Assembly: GCA_027186245.1 (NCBI GenBank)
Contig: CP114485.1
Span: 2,914,001-2,978,000 of the forward strand
Origin: Coriaria nepalensis
Taxonomy: Eukaryota; Streptophyta; Magnoliopsida; Cucurbitales; Coriariaceae
Direction of reading: 5' to 3'
Length of the DNA stretch: 64,000 nucleotides
The stretch's first letter is position 1. Every line of letters begins with the position of its first letter. A model generated the notes under the pieces. That model was given only the letters and a program-made list of their open reading frames with translations, was not told the DNA's origin and did no database searches. Shown one piece after another: positions 10,982 through 23,941 of this stretch. The translations under genes and the position numbers were made by a program.

Positions 10982-12776
10982 CGAGAAAATTAACTAGTTA
11001 ATCTTTCTCCTCCTCCTCCTCCTCTCCTTATCTCAGAACTCAAGTTTGCATGTGAACTAGGTTGGTTTGGACCCATCTGTTAGGCCGTCTGGAAAACAAA
11101 ACAAAAAAAAAACAAAAAAAAAAAGTTGGGCAGTCTGGAAATCTGTCAAATAGGATTAATTAGTGTTAATTAAGATTAATGTAAGTTTGAGTAAAAGTTG
11201 AAGGATGGTAACGAATCTTTTTCACAGTTTGAATATTGCCCTTTAATTCAATGTGACTTCCAATTTACGACGGTTGAATAAGACAAAGTTACAAACAGAC
11301 AAAACAGCAAGCAGTGTGGAATCATTCTCGTTTGCTCCCTTTTGTCTTATAGTTTAAGACATTTTTGTTTTTCATAAACTTTTTAAAAATTATAATTATT
11401 TTTAAATTTAATAAAATAATATAATAGATCATTTTATTTAATTAAATTAAAAAATAAAAATATTACCAACTTAATTATTTTTATCTAAATTTAATATTTC
11501 TTTAAACTCCCTTAAATTTTTTTTATATGTGAACGAAAATCACAATTTTCCAGAATAAAAAAGTGCCCACGTTTATTTAGGAGAATAGATTACAACTCGG
11601 ATACAGCTGTTTAATAAGAGTTTAATTATTAATTAATAGAAATCTCATTAATTATTTGTTTATTCCTTTCATAAGTTTTTAATTAATTCAATTACTAATC
11701 TCACGTGCATGCGGTCAGGTCAGCCAACAGATTTGACTATTTTTTGCCACCAAAAAGAAAGAAAAAAAAAACGCGGCAATAATATTTTCCACATTTTGTT
11801 CCCCCCCCCGGCTAAGGCCATTTGGAGATTGACCAGCCCTTTGGGACTACAGTGAACTGGATTCCCACCAGACCGTTCGGCCGGTTCAACTACACTGGCC
11901 AACTGGCGCCAATCATATTCAACTTACCCTCAACTTCCAAATCCGTCGTATTACTTGTCTTTCTTGATTGCACGAGATCCTCTCTTCTGGGTTTATTCTT
12001 TTATGCTGTATATATAATTAATTGTCAAACACATCAAATTCGAGATATATCTGACTTCTCGTCAAATTGCTGGTTTGCTATATCAATACGGCAATGCTGC
12101 TCATTACGAAACTTCACTGTTGACTTTCTCTATTTCCTGGAATTGTAATAGGTCAATGATTTGATTTGATTTTTTCTTCTTTGGTCAACAATTGTGATCA
12201 CCGAGCTTCACATTTAAATATCTTTTCTCTCTATCTCTTTCTCTGCATTAATGGGTGAATTAGGAGTCGATCAATAACCCTCGGAAAAGCATCTCCTGAT
12301 CATCGGCACATGCGTGGTAATTTTCTATTCCGTTCTTCTCTCCATTTGGTTCTTTTAGCAGTAAAATCTGGGCTTTTGGTCTTGTTTATGTGTTGACATG
12401 GCATGGATGTTTTGTTTAACAACTTCTCGGTTTTTATGATGAACTCAAATCAACAAAGACGTTGGTTTGTTTGTTTTTTTTATTTTATTTTTTTCTTTCT
12501 TTCTTTTCTAGGACCTAGTCAACCAGAGAGATTTTATACCCTTTTCTCGGCTTATAACGATGGAACCAAACTTGAATCCAAAACTCATCACCTACCCTTA
12601 GTTTTTCTGGGTTCGGTTTCTGATAAAAATTAGGAACAAGATAATCAGGAAAAGCATCCCGATTCTTTCCCGATTGTATCTAGTACGCTGCGTGTTGGTG
12701 TTATCAGAATTCGACACTTTCTTATTCCTGATTCAGTATTCAAATTTCAAGCAGATTGTTCTTAGTAGAGAGAAGG
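10982..12776. other. Divergent intergenic region between acyltransferase and hydrolase genes
   Basis: It holds the upstream regions of the leftward acyltransferase gene and the rightward hydrolase gene. Seen here are GGA/CCT trinucleotide runs near 11007, a poly-C run near 11803, TATA-like words near 12008, and a CT-rich stretch at 12218-12243 that looks like a 5' leader. A short ATG frame at 12251 encodes MGELGVDQ and stop, and would be an upstream ORF if transcribed. No protein gene is supported. Confidence 0.5.
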
Positions 12777-14081
12777 ATGTCGAGAAGAGAAGGGAACAAT
12801 TACAGTGTAATTCCTTATGAGAGGGAAACATTTGACCTTGCTGGACCTTCATACCTGACTTCTGTTGACTGGTAAGACTTGTTTCAAGTTTACATACCAT
12901 CCTTACATTTATGATTACTGTGCAGTGATTAGTGATATTCACACAAATCCATTATAAGGATTGTCCAAAAGTAGAACTGTAACATAACAACGTACATTAG
13001 TTAACCATTTCTTAACATGTATTATGTAAGATTCAAATCCGTAGTATTCAAGTTGGCATAATGTAACCATTCGTTTCATTACAGGAAAAACCCTTGTCAC
13101 TGCAGATCAGTAATGGCATGCTTGGTCCAAGGCGTATACGTCTTAGAACGGGACCGCCAGTACAATCGTACGGGCCAACAAGCCCTCGCCTTCCCATGGT
13201 GGGACACCTTCAACTTCCGGTTAGTCCAAACCCTAGTCGACGACATGGACTTCTCCACCTTCGGCGTTATCTACGAATACAAACCAACCCTCTATAATGA
13301 CAACAAAACCGCCCCAAAATATGTGGTCGCTTTTCGTGGAACAATAAACAAACCTGACTCCAGACTACAAGACCTTAAATTAGACTTCAAATGCCTCCTC
13401 AACAGACTCCACCTAACCTCCCGCTTCCGCATCGCACTGCAGGCAGCCCACGGCATTGCTGCTGCCACTGGAGCAGCATCAAATATATGGATAACCGGTC
13501 ATTCTCTAGGATCAGCAATTGCACTTAGGGCCGGAAAAGAGTTAACCAAAATGGGTTATCATATCGAAGCATATCTATTCAACCCGCCTTTCATATATAA
13601 CCCAACAGAACGGATCAAGGATGAAAGATTGAAGAGTGGGATTAGGTTTACAAGCAGTGTGGTGAAGGCGGGGATTAATGCTGCTATTTCCCTGAAGGAT
13701 CGAAAGGCAAAGATAGATATTGACGAAGAACAAAAGGGATTAAATGAACTGGTTTTGCTATCGGGTTGGAAACCTTACTTGTTCGTGAATCCAGGGGATT
13801 ATATTTGCTCCGAGTACATAGGATACTTTGAGCGGAGGAAGAAGATGGAGGAACAGGTTAGAGCTGGAAATATCGGAAAGATTGGCCGGACGATGACTAG
13901 CATGAGAGGTTTATCTTCCAAGGCATTAGGGAACAATGCAGAGCCATTTTACATAGTTCCTTCAGCCTATCTGACCATTAATTTAACCCAATCTCCTGAT
14001 TTTAAACGTGCTCATGGTATTCATCAATGGTGGAATCCTGATTTCCAGTTTCAGTCTACACTTCATCAGTTAAAACAATAA
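12777..14081 (+). CDS. Alpha/beta-hydrolase, class 3 lipase-like (tandem copy 1)
   Basis: Two exons, 12777-12871 and 13085-14081, give 363 aa. The splice completes a Trp codon (SVDW|KNPCHC), exactly as in the neighbouring paralogue. The nucleophile elbow GHSLG lies near residue 170, and FRGTI upstream is typical of lipase class 3 folds. The protein resembles the plant group often annotated as GDSL esterase/lipase At4g10955-like, although the motif is GxSxG and not GDSL. The C-terminus ends in the shared HQWWNP...STLHQ block. No signal peptide or membrane span is evident, so it is probably cytosolic. The substrate is unknown. The ATG was chosen because it opens the MSRREGN peptide, which aligns with the first exon of copy 2. 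Confidence 0.9.
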
Positions 14082-14459
14082 TGGGGTTGAACCAAACTAT
14101 CTCTCATGACTTCTTTTTATTCCTTCTCGCTCCCTCCAAAGATAAGACTACAGCTCATAACTTGAAAACGTTGATCGGTAGAAAATGGACTTGGTGAAAG
14201 TCTTATGGCCCTAATGGGTTGGATTTGAATTTCAAATAGCTTAATTTAAGACAAGACAACAATGAATTTCTTAATTTATTGTGTTGGCAAAAAAAAAAAA
14301 AAAAAAAAAAGATTTTATAAATTTGAGCTGGAAAATAATCCTTTGCAATAATTGTTACGACTTATAAAGTCCACATTAAGGTCAAACATTCTGCTAAGGA
14401 ATAAAAGAATCCACAACCTAAAGTTGACTTTACGCATTAGAACGCAGGATGCGTTTGAA

Positions 14460-14582
14460 AAACCACTAGCATCCTATTAAATAATGGGACACTTCTATTC
14501 AAACCACTAGCATCCTATTAAATAATGGGACACTTCTATTCAAACCACTAGCATCCTATTAAATAATGGGACACTTCTATTC
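14460..14582 (+). repeat. Three-copy 41-bp perfect minisatellite
   Basis: Units begin AAACCACTAGCATCCTATTA at 14460, 14501 and 14542 and end TTCTATTC. The three copies appear identical, which points to recent expansion or homogenisation. Confidence 0.95.
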
Positions 14583-15082
14583 TTGTAGTTTCGACCAAGT
14601 TTATAAGCCCAAGCAAGAAAAACAATATTAAAGATTTGGATTCGAACTAATCAAGATACACGTTGATATTAAATAAAAAGTAATCTCAATTATGTATTGT
14701 CTAGTTATTTTTATAAATGAATAAGGACATATAAATTATTTAATACCATGAACTAGATGATATTTCAAGAAATTAATGACAAATTAATATTTGTTTAATC
14801 TTTATCTACAACTAAATTCAAATCCTTAAACCTTTGCCTAGAAAATTGTTGTTAACAAAGACAAATTGCATTGGATTATTTAATTATAACAATGAGTTGT
14901 CTTACGGGCGTATGAATCAATTTTTTTAAGTGAAGTCAAGGTCAAGAAACAAGTACTTGATTCCTTTTTACGCAACTTGTATATTTCTGGGGAAAAAAAA
15001 AAATGGCAATTTGAGGGAAACTGCAGAGCAGACTCGATCAATTGATTAATTAAGGTCTTATCTAATTCAATGCATCTGTACT

Positions 15083-15089
15083 TATAAAT
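15083..15089 (+). promoter_or_regulatory. TATA box of hydrolase copy 2
   Basis: TATAAAT lies about 135 bp upstream of the ATG at 15221, a usual spacing for a plant promoter with a leader of about 100 bases. Confidence 0.45.
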
Positions 15090-15220
15090 GTACGTATGGC
15101 AGGGTCGCTTGACCTTCTCATGTATAAGAGAGGTGAGGAAATCAATTTCCAGACCAATTAGTTCCTCACTTACTCTTCTTTCAGACCACGAGTTCCTGAA
15201 TTGATCAAAAGGAACTAGCA

Positions 15221-16572
15221 ATGGAGAAAGAGAGAATAAAAAACGATCATCTTTTCGACATTTCCGGGCCTTCTCATCTCACTGCAGTTGACTGGTAAAC
15301 TTATAAATTCATATATGCAAAATGTTTTGTACTTGTATTCAATTTAGTTGATTGTTTTTGTTCTTACACGTCATTTGAAGGAATGTTATCACTTATGTAT
15401 GAACGTGTTAGTAACCAAAGTTGTATGTAGAGAGATTGAACATTCACAGTAGCTAGTTAAACTTTTTGTTTTTCCTTTTGTTATCACTTTTGTTAATTAG
15501 GACATTCTAATGCACATTAGAAAATACCATATATCGTTCCCTAAACTTGACAGTATAATAAATTGTGTTGTACAGGAAAAACCCAGATCACTGCAGATCA
15601 ATCGCTGCTTGTTTGGTTCAAGGAACGTATATTTTAGAGCATGATCACAGTAGCTCTCGCCGGGGGATCTCGCGAGCCCTGGCAACACCCTGGTGGAGCA
15701 CTTTCAACTTCCGGTTATCTAAAGTCCTTCAAGACGATGGTGAGGAAACTTATGGGGCTATCTATGAACTCGATTCATCTCATCAATACGCACCCAAATA
15801 CGTAATTGCTTTCCGAGGTACGATATTAAACCGGGAGCACATAAAGGACGTCAGATTGGACCTTAATATCATATTCAACAGTCTTCACCACAGCTCCCGC
15901 GTTGAGCTCGGACTGGAAGCCGTACATGATGTTGCCACTCATGCTGCTGGAACAGACTCAAATGTTTGGATTGTAGGGCATTCTTTAGGTGCAGCAATAG
16001 GATTGCTTGTAGGCAAGAAGATGAAGAAAAGGGGCTATGTCATTGAGACTTACCTCTTCAACTCTCCATTCATATCTCTTCCTATTGAACTCATAAAGAG
16101 CAAGAGACTCAAGCGTGGAATTCACTTCGCTCATAGTGTTGCCAAGTCAACCCTAGCTCATGCTCATGTTTCGATAAAGGAGCGGAAGAAGAAGCATGGG
16201 GAAGGTCGCGATATGGATGAGTTTTGGGCAACAATGTCTGATTGGAGACCTCGTTTGTTTGTGAATCCAAGCGACTTTATCTGTTCGGAGTACATAGGGT
16301 ATTTTGAAGGTAGGCAGAAGACAAGAAAGGGAATGACTGGACGCATAGGTCATAAGATTGAGATGGTTGCTACACAGACGTCTTTGAAAAATCTGGTTTC
16401 TAAGAAACTGGGAAGGGATTCCGGTGACCCGTTTTATCTTCTTCCGTCGGCGAATTTGACAGTCAATATATCCGATCAATTTTCCTGCGATCATCTCCGT
16501 GCTCATAGTATTAATCAATGGTGGAATCCAAATTATAACTTTCAGTCAACGCTACACCAATTTGATTGTTAA
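15221..16572 (+). CDS. Alpha/beta-hydrolase, class 3 lipase-like (tandem copy 2)
   Basis: Two exons, 15221-15294 and 15576-16572, give 356 aa. The single intron sits at the same Trp codon as in copy 1 (AVDW|KNPDHC). GHSLGAAIG near residue 160 is the GxSxG nucleophile elbow and FRGTI precedes it. The middle region is rich in Lys/Arg (KERKKKHGEGR), and the C-terminus INQWWNPNYNFQSTLHQ matches copy 1. The two genes share orientation, exon structure and length, so they are a tandem duplication that has diverged noticeably in sequence. The catalytic Asp and His were not pinned down. Substrate and location are unknown; no signal peptide is seen. Confidence 0.9.
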
Positions 16573-19500
16573 TTGTATCATCTCAATTTGATATAATTGA
16601 TAAATCCTTCAACTTAATTTAACTCCATGTCCTGTTTGGATCTGATGTCTGTGTTTCCACATATAAACTTTGTAAGAACAGTATTCGTCTGCTTTTTACA
16701 TAATCTAAAAAGCTGTATGGTAATAATTGATCGCAAGGTCGTCCTCTTGGGTTTGTTCAAATCTCACGGCCCCACTAAGAATCCCATTTACGATAATCCA
16801 TATGGTTTGCTTTTGCTTGCTACAAAGTTTTATAACACCACTATATTACATATGTTAATATGTGTACGTACATGCATGTTGGAAGATAGTCAAATTAAAT
16901 TTTTATTTTTGAGCCAAGATAGTCGAATTAATTGACATCATGCAATTCCGAAGTTACATTCCCAAATGCAACTTTGCAGCTTCGATAAATTACTTTTCAT
17001 TTTATATTATAAAGTTTTCTAAATTTGAAACTTATAATTCATATATTGTATATTAGAATTTACAGTTCAGTATTAAAACGATATACAAGTTAGGTGCACT
17101 TCACAATTTTGCAATGAATCTTCTTAAATTTTACTAAAACTTACATTCGGAAGTGAAAGAGGACATTGAATAGTTTATGGTATAATGACCTACGTATAAA
17201 ATATGTACATTATTAAATCGTTGAATGAGACACAATAAATATGGTGACATGAAAAGATGTGTTGTCATGTGCAGCATGATGAGACTTACATGACATCCCA
17301 AAACTGTTCTTCCAAATACGTATAAAAGTCATGGCGATATTTCATTAGTGCTTGACTTGAGAATCATGACCAAAAAAATTGCAACCTTTCTCTAACTATT
17401 GGCTTCTTCTTCACGTTGTGATTTGTGAATGAGCATCAAGCCATCAACATCGATGATTGTTATCTACCCACAACTATAAATACAACAAGCACTTATTGTT
17501 TTAGTTGCAGTGATGAGAAAATTAATCGGATGAAATCATGATCAAGATGGTTTTATATTTCTTAAGTAAATTAATTAGACTTATACCCGCCCAAAACCAT
17601 CAAATCAAATAGGTTTTGGGTTTCTATTACCTAATTAATGAATGATATAAGAAATCATATGATAATCAATGGCGGGCTTTACACTGTCCCCTACCACCAC
17701 GAAGCATGCACATGCAGGCTTCTTAATAATGTCTTTGCTAATATCCCAATTCGTGTGGACCATTCCATCATTCATACATCTTCTCATGGTCAAGTCGTTG
17801 TCTCATTTTTAGGTGGGTGTGCATAATTTACTTCCAGATTTATATGCTACGGCTTGATTAATATTTTCAATGAACAAAGATCTATGGAGCCTGTGAAATT
17901 AGTATTACCACATGATCTTAGACTTCGTAGTTACATTAACTTTGATCTTTTATGAACCTTATTAATGATTTTTATGCATGGAACATCACGAGTCACTACC
18001 GCATGGATCAAGTATTGTTATTTTTATTTTTATTTTTATTTTAAAAAAAAAAAAAGGAAAAGAAAGAAGGAGTGGACCTATTTTCGAATTAACTATAAAT
18101 AATTATAACAATCAAGTGGAGCTTCATACACGCGGCCGAAGTAAGGAAGAATTTTTTTTTTCATTTTTTATTTTTTTACAGTAGGTAAAAATAAGTATTT
18201 AATAAGATTTTAAGGATTAATTTATAAAATTTTAATAATTTGAGTAAATAATTTAATTTTTATAAAGTTTAGGGAGCCGTTGAATGATTTATTTATAAAA
18301 TAATAATTTTAAGATAAATTTTTAATTTTGATAAAATTGAAAACATGCAGTGCTCACTTTACTCGTCCCTTATCTCCACCCATACCTTCATATATCATTA
18401 TCATTTGAAAGTTTAATACAGATCAAAGCAATTTCCATGATGATCGGCTCATACTTGTGCGATCGGAAAGCTATATGTTTAGATCGATCGACACTAGAAC
18501 ATGCATGTATAAATTCATAATATGGTCTCAATCTAGCCAGTTGTCTTCGTATATGACCCCATTATGAAAAACTCCCCCTGCTTATCGATCAATTTAAAAC
18601 TACTATATCTAAGTCAAGAAATGGACGTACAATAATGCAATATTATCCAGTCCGATGATATATCACAAGGATTGAGATCCTTGGAGTCTCGACTATCTTG
18701 GCTGTATCTTTCCAGGCGGCCCAACCAGTAGGGACGAAACTTCTATGACTGGTACTAAATTGGATGGCACCTGTACTGACCATTATTTTATTATATGCCT
18801 GCTCTATTATATGTATGTATGTATGTAAATATATGTCAGGACGTAAAGGATTGAAGCTCTAGCTATATAAAATTTCTTGAGCTTCCCAGAATTTCTTGCA
18901 TGCGTACGAGGTAGCGATGTGCATTAATTATTTGGATGCTATCATTTAGCTAGCAAGAGGATATGTCTTTATGATTCTATGATCCAAAAACTACGAGACA
19001 AAATTTAAGTACCAAAGTGGTTGTGCAGAGGGAAGAGATAAGAAAAAGAACTTAGTTAAGACTTCTAAATAGTGTAGGTGGGAATCTAATTAATTAGCAT
19101 AAGTGAGAATCTATTGTGTATAATTTGAGTCGGTGGCGATTAGAATCTCTTATTACAACAGAAAACAATATCATGATCGTCTAGCTTCAAGATCGAGACG
19201 AGTTTCGGTTAATCGTTAAGTATTTATATCTTAATCCACTCGAAACATTTCGTACTCTTAGCTTAAATTACATAGAGTCAACTAGCATGGAGAGTACACA
19301 CCCTTTTTACAGGAGAAGGTAGCAGAAGAATGAGAATCCACCATGGCCCATGCAAACTCAACTTTACCCAAATGAACATGGGTATGAGTCAGCTTTCTAC
19401 GCAGTTTTTTCAACATCTCTCCAATTTGTTCTAAAGTATGTCTTCAAAATTCGAAAAGAACAAACACTAACCGGCCACAGGTTTTGCGGATTCACCTTAT

Positions 19501-19871
19501 TGGCTTTTCCTTTTTACGTATAAATTTAAATTTTAAAAAAAAATTATAAATACAATATATTAAATGTATTTATTGTATGGATGGATAATCAATGACCATG
19601 TTTCTCCATGTATAGATTATACCGTTAGATAGTTAAACTTGTATAAAAACCTCATTTACGATACGATAATCAAAACAAATAACATTTCCATAATATTATC
19701 GTTAATCTATTACCTTTTCCATATTATTATTCATCTATTAACATCGCTATCTCTCTTTAAAAGACCATCTATACATGGGCACTCCTATTAGTAGCAGCCA
19801 GCTAATCACTCTAGCCGCAAGAAATAGACCTGACACCTACCTCCTTCTTCCTCTTTCTCTCTCTCTCATAT

Positions 19872-19906
<35 letters not shown>

Positions 19907-19982
19907 CACATACGTGAACACATGTAAAGAATTATAATGTACCACTCTCTTTAGTACTCTCTTTGGAACTTGAGCCACAAAA
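16573..19982. other. Intergenic AT-rich DNA
   Basis: No supported gene. The frames at 16627-16935 and 17638-17826 have no recognisable domain and lack promoter or splice context. An A-run near 18044 and a compound CT/CA/TA simple repeat at about 19855-19908 precede the pectinesterase gene. Confidence 0.55.
19855..19908 (+). repeat. Compound (CT)n(CA)n(TA)n microsatellite in PME promoter/leader
   Basis: A CT-rich run, an ACAC run and a TATA run follow each other 75-130 bp upstream of the pectinesterase ATG. CT runs are common in plant 5' leaders. Repeat-length variation here could serve as a marker. Confidence 0.8.
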
Positions 19983-22580
19983 ATGGACTATGGGCGCCTT
20001 AAGCCATCAGAACCAGGAAGCTCATTCCGTTCCGACCCCCTAAACGACGCCTCTTCATCTCAAACCACACTTCCCCAAAACCGAAGGAAGAGGCTTATAC
20101 TCTTTATCTCCATCTTCTCTCTCACACTGATCATCGCAGCTGCTGTCTCTGCCACTATCCTCGTATGCTTTCGGACCCGGGCTTCGGATCATCGTGGGTC
20201 AAGATACAAACCGAGCCAGGCTATTTCCAAGGCATGTAGCCGAACTCGGTATCCGGATCTCTGTGTCCACTCGCTCGTAGATTTCCCTGGCTCCCAAACC
20301 GCCAACGAGCCCGATCTCGTCCACATTTCCTTTAACATGACCCTACTCCACTTTAGCAGAGCTCTCTACTCAGCTTCTGGATTCTCTGCTGTCCAAATGG
20401 CTCCACGTGTAAAGTCCGCATACGACGACTGCCTGGAGCTCTTGGACGACTCCATCGATGCCCTCTCACGCTCGTTAAACGCAATCCTACCAGCCTCGCA
20501 GCAGTCTACTGTGTCCACACAAGACGTTCTGACATGGCTCAGCGCAGCGCTTACCAATCAAGACACGTGTATGGAAGGATTCGAGGATGTGAGCGGGACC
20601 GTTAAGGATCAGATGACGGAGAGGCTACACGACTTATCGGAGTTAGTTAGCAACTGCTTGGCTATCTTTTCCTGGAGCGCCATGGAAGAACTTTCTGGAG
20701 TGCCGATTCAGAATAAAAGAAGACTTCTAGAAGCTGATATATCGGATCAAAATCCAGAAATATCAGGAGCTTTCCCGAAATGGTTGGGTAGGAGGGACAG
20801 AGAGTTACTGAGCTCACCCGTATCTACGTTACAAGCCGATATAGTGGTGTCTCAGGATGGGAGTGACGGAGCGTATAAGACGATATCGGAGGCGATAAAG
20901 AAAGCGCCCGAGAACTGGAATAGGCGGACGATAATCTACATAAGGGCAGGAAGGTAAATTAGTGCTGATAGTGAATTAATTAACTAACTAAAGTTTTAAG
21001 GATCATTATCGTGACTCGTGAGGGTTAAAAACTTATTTGGAATTTCCCGAAGTGAAGTGATTGGTTTGTTGACTTATGCTGTGCCGCTCATCACTCCTAA
21101 TCAATCATGCACAACAGTGATAAGCACACGTGATGGTGAATTTTATGCATTATTATCGATAATTATATAAAGTAATGCATGAAATGATTCATCTTACAAA
21201 TTTCTTCTTCTATATATGTAGGGTAGAGGGTCTTTATGACAAAGTTCTTACCCTCTAATTTACGGACGTTATTATTATAAGAATATATTCTGATAGTTCC
21301 CTTCAATTTGTCTTTTTCTTTATATTTTTTTGATGCGTTGTGAAGTAAATATAAAACATGGAATAAAGAAGTAGACGAAATTATGTGACGAGTACAAAAC
21401 TGGGCTTACTTAGTTTTTAGTTATTTTTTTTCTTTCAGGTACCAAGAAGCTGATTTGAAGGTGGGAAGGAAGAAGACAAATTTGATGTTCGTCGGAGATG
21501 GGAAGGGTAAAACCATCATTGCTGGTGACAAGAGCGTCTATGATGACTTGACGACTTTCCACACCGCGGTCTTTGGTAAAAAATTTTTATTTTATTATTA
21601 TATTAAAAAATGGGTATATTTTTTGCTTAATTAAACCATATTTTTGTCTTAATTTTAAGTTAAATTTTGTAGTTTTATGTCATTGTCCTAAAACCTCAAC
21701 TTTTAATGGCTGCCATTATTCGAAAGAACAAGAATAACATATTGTAATGAAAGTGGGTCAGAGTTAGGCATCTACCTTGGGAACATTATTGATACCTTAT
21801 CCTCTCCTTATCCATTTACTGTATATTTATTTATTTATTTATTTTTATAGCTTTATGATTTACCTTCTTTACTCTTCATCTTATACAGCGGGCAATGGAG
21901 CCGGGATAATTTTACGGGACATGACATTCGAGAACTCTGCCGGACCAAACAAGCACCAAGCGGTAGCTCTTCGTGTCGGAGCGGACCATGGTGTGGTCTA
22001 TCGTTGCAGCATCGTTGGCTACCAAGACACATTATACGTGCACTCAAATCGCCAATTCTTCCGTGAATGTGACATTTACGGCACCGTAGATTTCATTTTC
22101 GGAAATGCAGCTGTCGTGTTCCAAAATTGTAACATCTTTGCTCGGAAGCCCATGGCCAACCAAAAAAACACAATCACAGCTCAAAATCGTAAGGACCCGA
22201 ATCAAAACACGGGCATCTCCATCCACGCCTGTCGCATCGTTGCGACATCGGATCTCATGGCGTCCAAGGGGAGCTTCCCGACATATCTCGGTCGACCGTG
22301 GAAATTGTACTCTAGAGTGGTGTACATGTTATCATACATAGGTGATCATGTGGACCCAAAAGGTTGGTTACCATGGAATGGAGGATTTGCCTTAGACACA
22401 CTATACTATGGAGAGTACCAGAATAATGGTCCGGGCGCTGCAATTGGGCAAAGGGTAAATTGGCCCGGGTATCGGGTTATCACTTCCACTGTCGAGGCGA
22501 GTAAGTTCACTGTTTCACAATTCATATACGGATCGTCATGGCTACCGTCAACCGGCGTGGCTTTCTTGGGAGGATTATGA
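19983..22580 (+). CDS. Pectin methylesterase with PMEI pro-region (type I, membrane-anchored)
   Basis: Three exons, 19983-20953, 21439-21575 and 21889-22580, sum to 1800 nt (599 aa). A membrane span at about residues 37-63 follows a cytosolic tail opening MDYGRLKPSEPG, as in the PME34/PME61 (PMEPCRF) subgroup. A PMEI-like region follows (about 78-225, with SKACSRTRYPDLC). Basic processing motifs NKRRLLEAD and RDRELLSSP lie between the domains, where subtilases release the mature enzyme in the Golgi. The PME domain keeps GYQDTLYVH, DFIFGNA and LGRPWK, which carry the catalytic Gln/Asp, Asp and Arg residues. The enzyme removes methyl groups from cell-wall homogalacturonan, altering wall stiffness. 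Splicing FAG|NGAG restores the family sequence. The gene appears intact. Confidence 0.95.
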
Positions 22581-23941
22581 AATTAACTTTATATACTTAG
22601 CAGTACTTAATTGAATGTACTAAAGGAAAAGAATGAAGTATAAAGATGATGAAAAAAAAAGGAAAAGAAACCAAGTGATAGTATAAATTTGAATATTGGA
22701 AGGCTCATTGACCAATAAAATTGCAGAATTCTTGTATTCTCCCCGTGTTGTATACAACGGGTGTAAGAATCTATACCATCTGTAAAAGTATTTACAGGAT
22801 GATTTATATATTGAAATAAAATTTCGTTTTTTTTTTTTTAATTTTCTTCCATCATTTTGTTAGATATTCAAATTAATTTGAAATATTATTATCATTGATA
22901 TTTGATTAAATTGAAATATGAATATGAATGATTCTTATAGTATTGTCGGTGAGGATTGAAAAGAGCAGATCATAGGTTGGATTTGCTACAATTTTATCTA
23001 GTACTGGCCCACATAGTAGACCATCAGACCAAAGCCCGATCCCACCATTGATTTCACTCCAATCGACAAGAAAAAAAAGAAAGTACAAAAACTAATAAAA
23101 TCTCTACACGAAATGATTTTGCAATAATATTTTTCTGTTGTTTTGTTGTTTAAATAAATGTCAAACAAAGGCTTGGGCTCTAAGAAACGAATGCCCCCCC
23201 CCCCCCCCCCCCCACCCCCATGGATGAATAATGTTTAGATTATTCCAAGGCAGAGAAGGAAAAGGATGTGGAGGAAGAAGACTCTCTCTTTGGTGTCATG
23301 ATTTTTGTTGCAGCCACAAAAAAAGATAAGACTTTTCAACCTTTCAATTCATTAATGTGCCCACTCCACACCAATATTCTCCTAACTTTAACGCATTTGG
23401 AGGATTATAATCTACTGTTTTAAATTGGGGTCTGAAGAAATTGTGTTTTTTATTTGATTGTCAAGTTGAATTCATCTTCAGAATTCAGATCAGCATTTAA
23501 GGTAAGTTTAGAAGTTTATACAAAGTAATAAACACTGTGAATCAAAATGAAAACTAATTCTTCCACGCCTCAAATGGTTCTCTCTAGCTCAGATCTCTAT
23601 CTTGAAGTAATTTTCTCAGGAAAGTGACAAAATTTGATCCATTATCAGCGGCTTGACATGCTTGTAGCTTTGTACCATGCACCATGTACGTACTTTATTC
23701 CGTCGCTTTTTATAGGCAAAATGTTGCAGCAAAGTAGCGTATGACGAGAAATGATATATGTAATAGTTTGTATGGGTAAAGTTTGCTAACAGACCAACAT
23801 TGTTCTACTTCTCGAAGATGATTTTTCACTTGGATGGTACTCAAAGAAAGATATATATGTATAGACTAGAAAGAAAGAAAGAGTTGACCGGGGGGTTATT
23901 CCTGCACAAAGGTCCCTTACATCAAAGCACACAGCTAGCCA
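22581..23941. other. Convergent 3' intergenic region
   Basis: This separates the 3' ends of the rightward pectinesterase gene and the leftward PI4K gene. It holds a poly-C tract at about 23193-23219 and a T-run near 22831. Frames at 22906-23088 and 23800-23997 show no homology. Confidence 0.6.

Larger units (their letters stand above)
14082..15220. other. Spacer between tandem hydrolase genes
   Basis: This holds the 3' region of copy 1, an A-run near 14290, a perfect three-copy minisatellite (14460-14582), and the promoter of copy 2 with a TATAAAT box at 15083-15089. No separate gene is supported. Confidence 0.6.

Noticed and set aside
23193..23219. Poly-C tract as a possible sequence gap or artefact
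   Set aside because: Similar C or G runs occur at 11803, 31048 and 32330, so it may be real low-complexity sequence. The length is likely unreliable, but there is no evidence of a gap.
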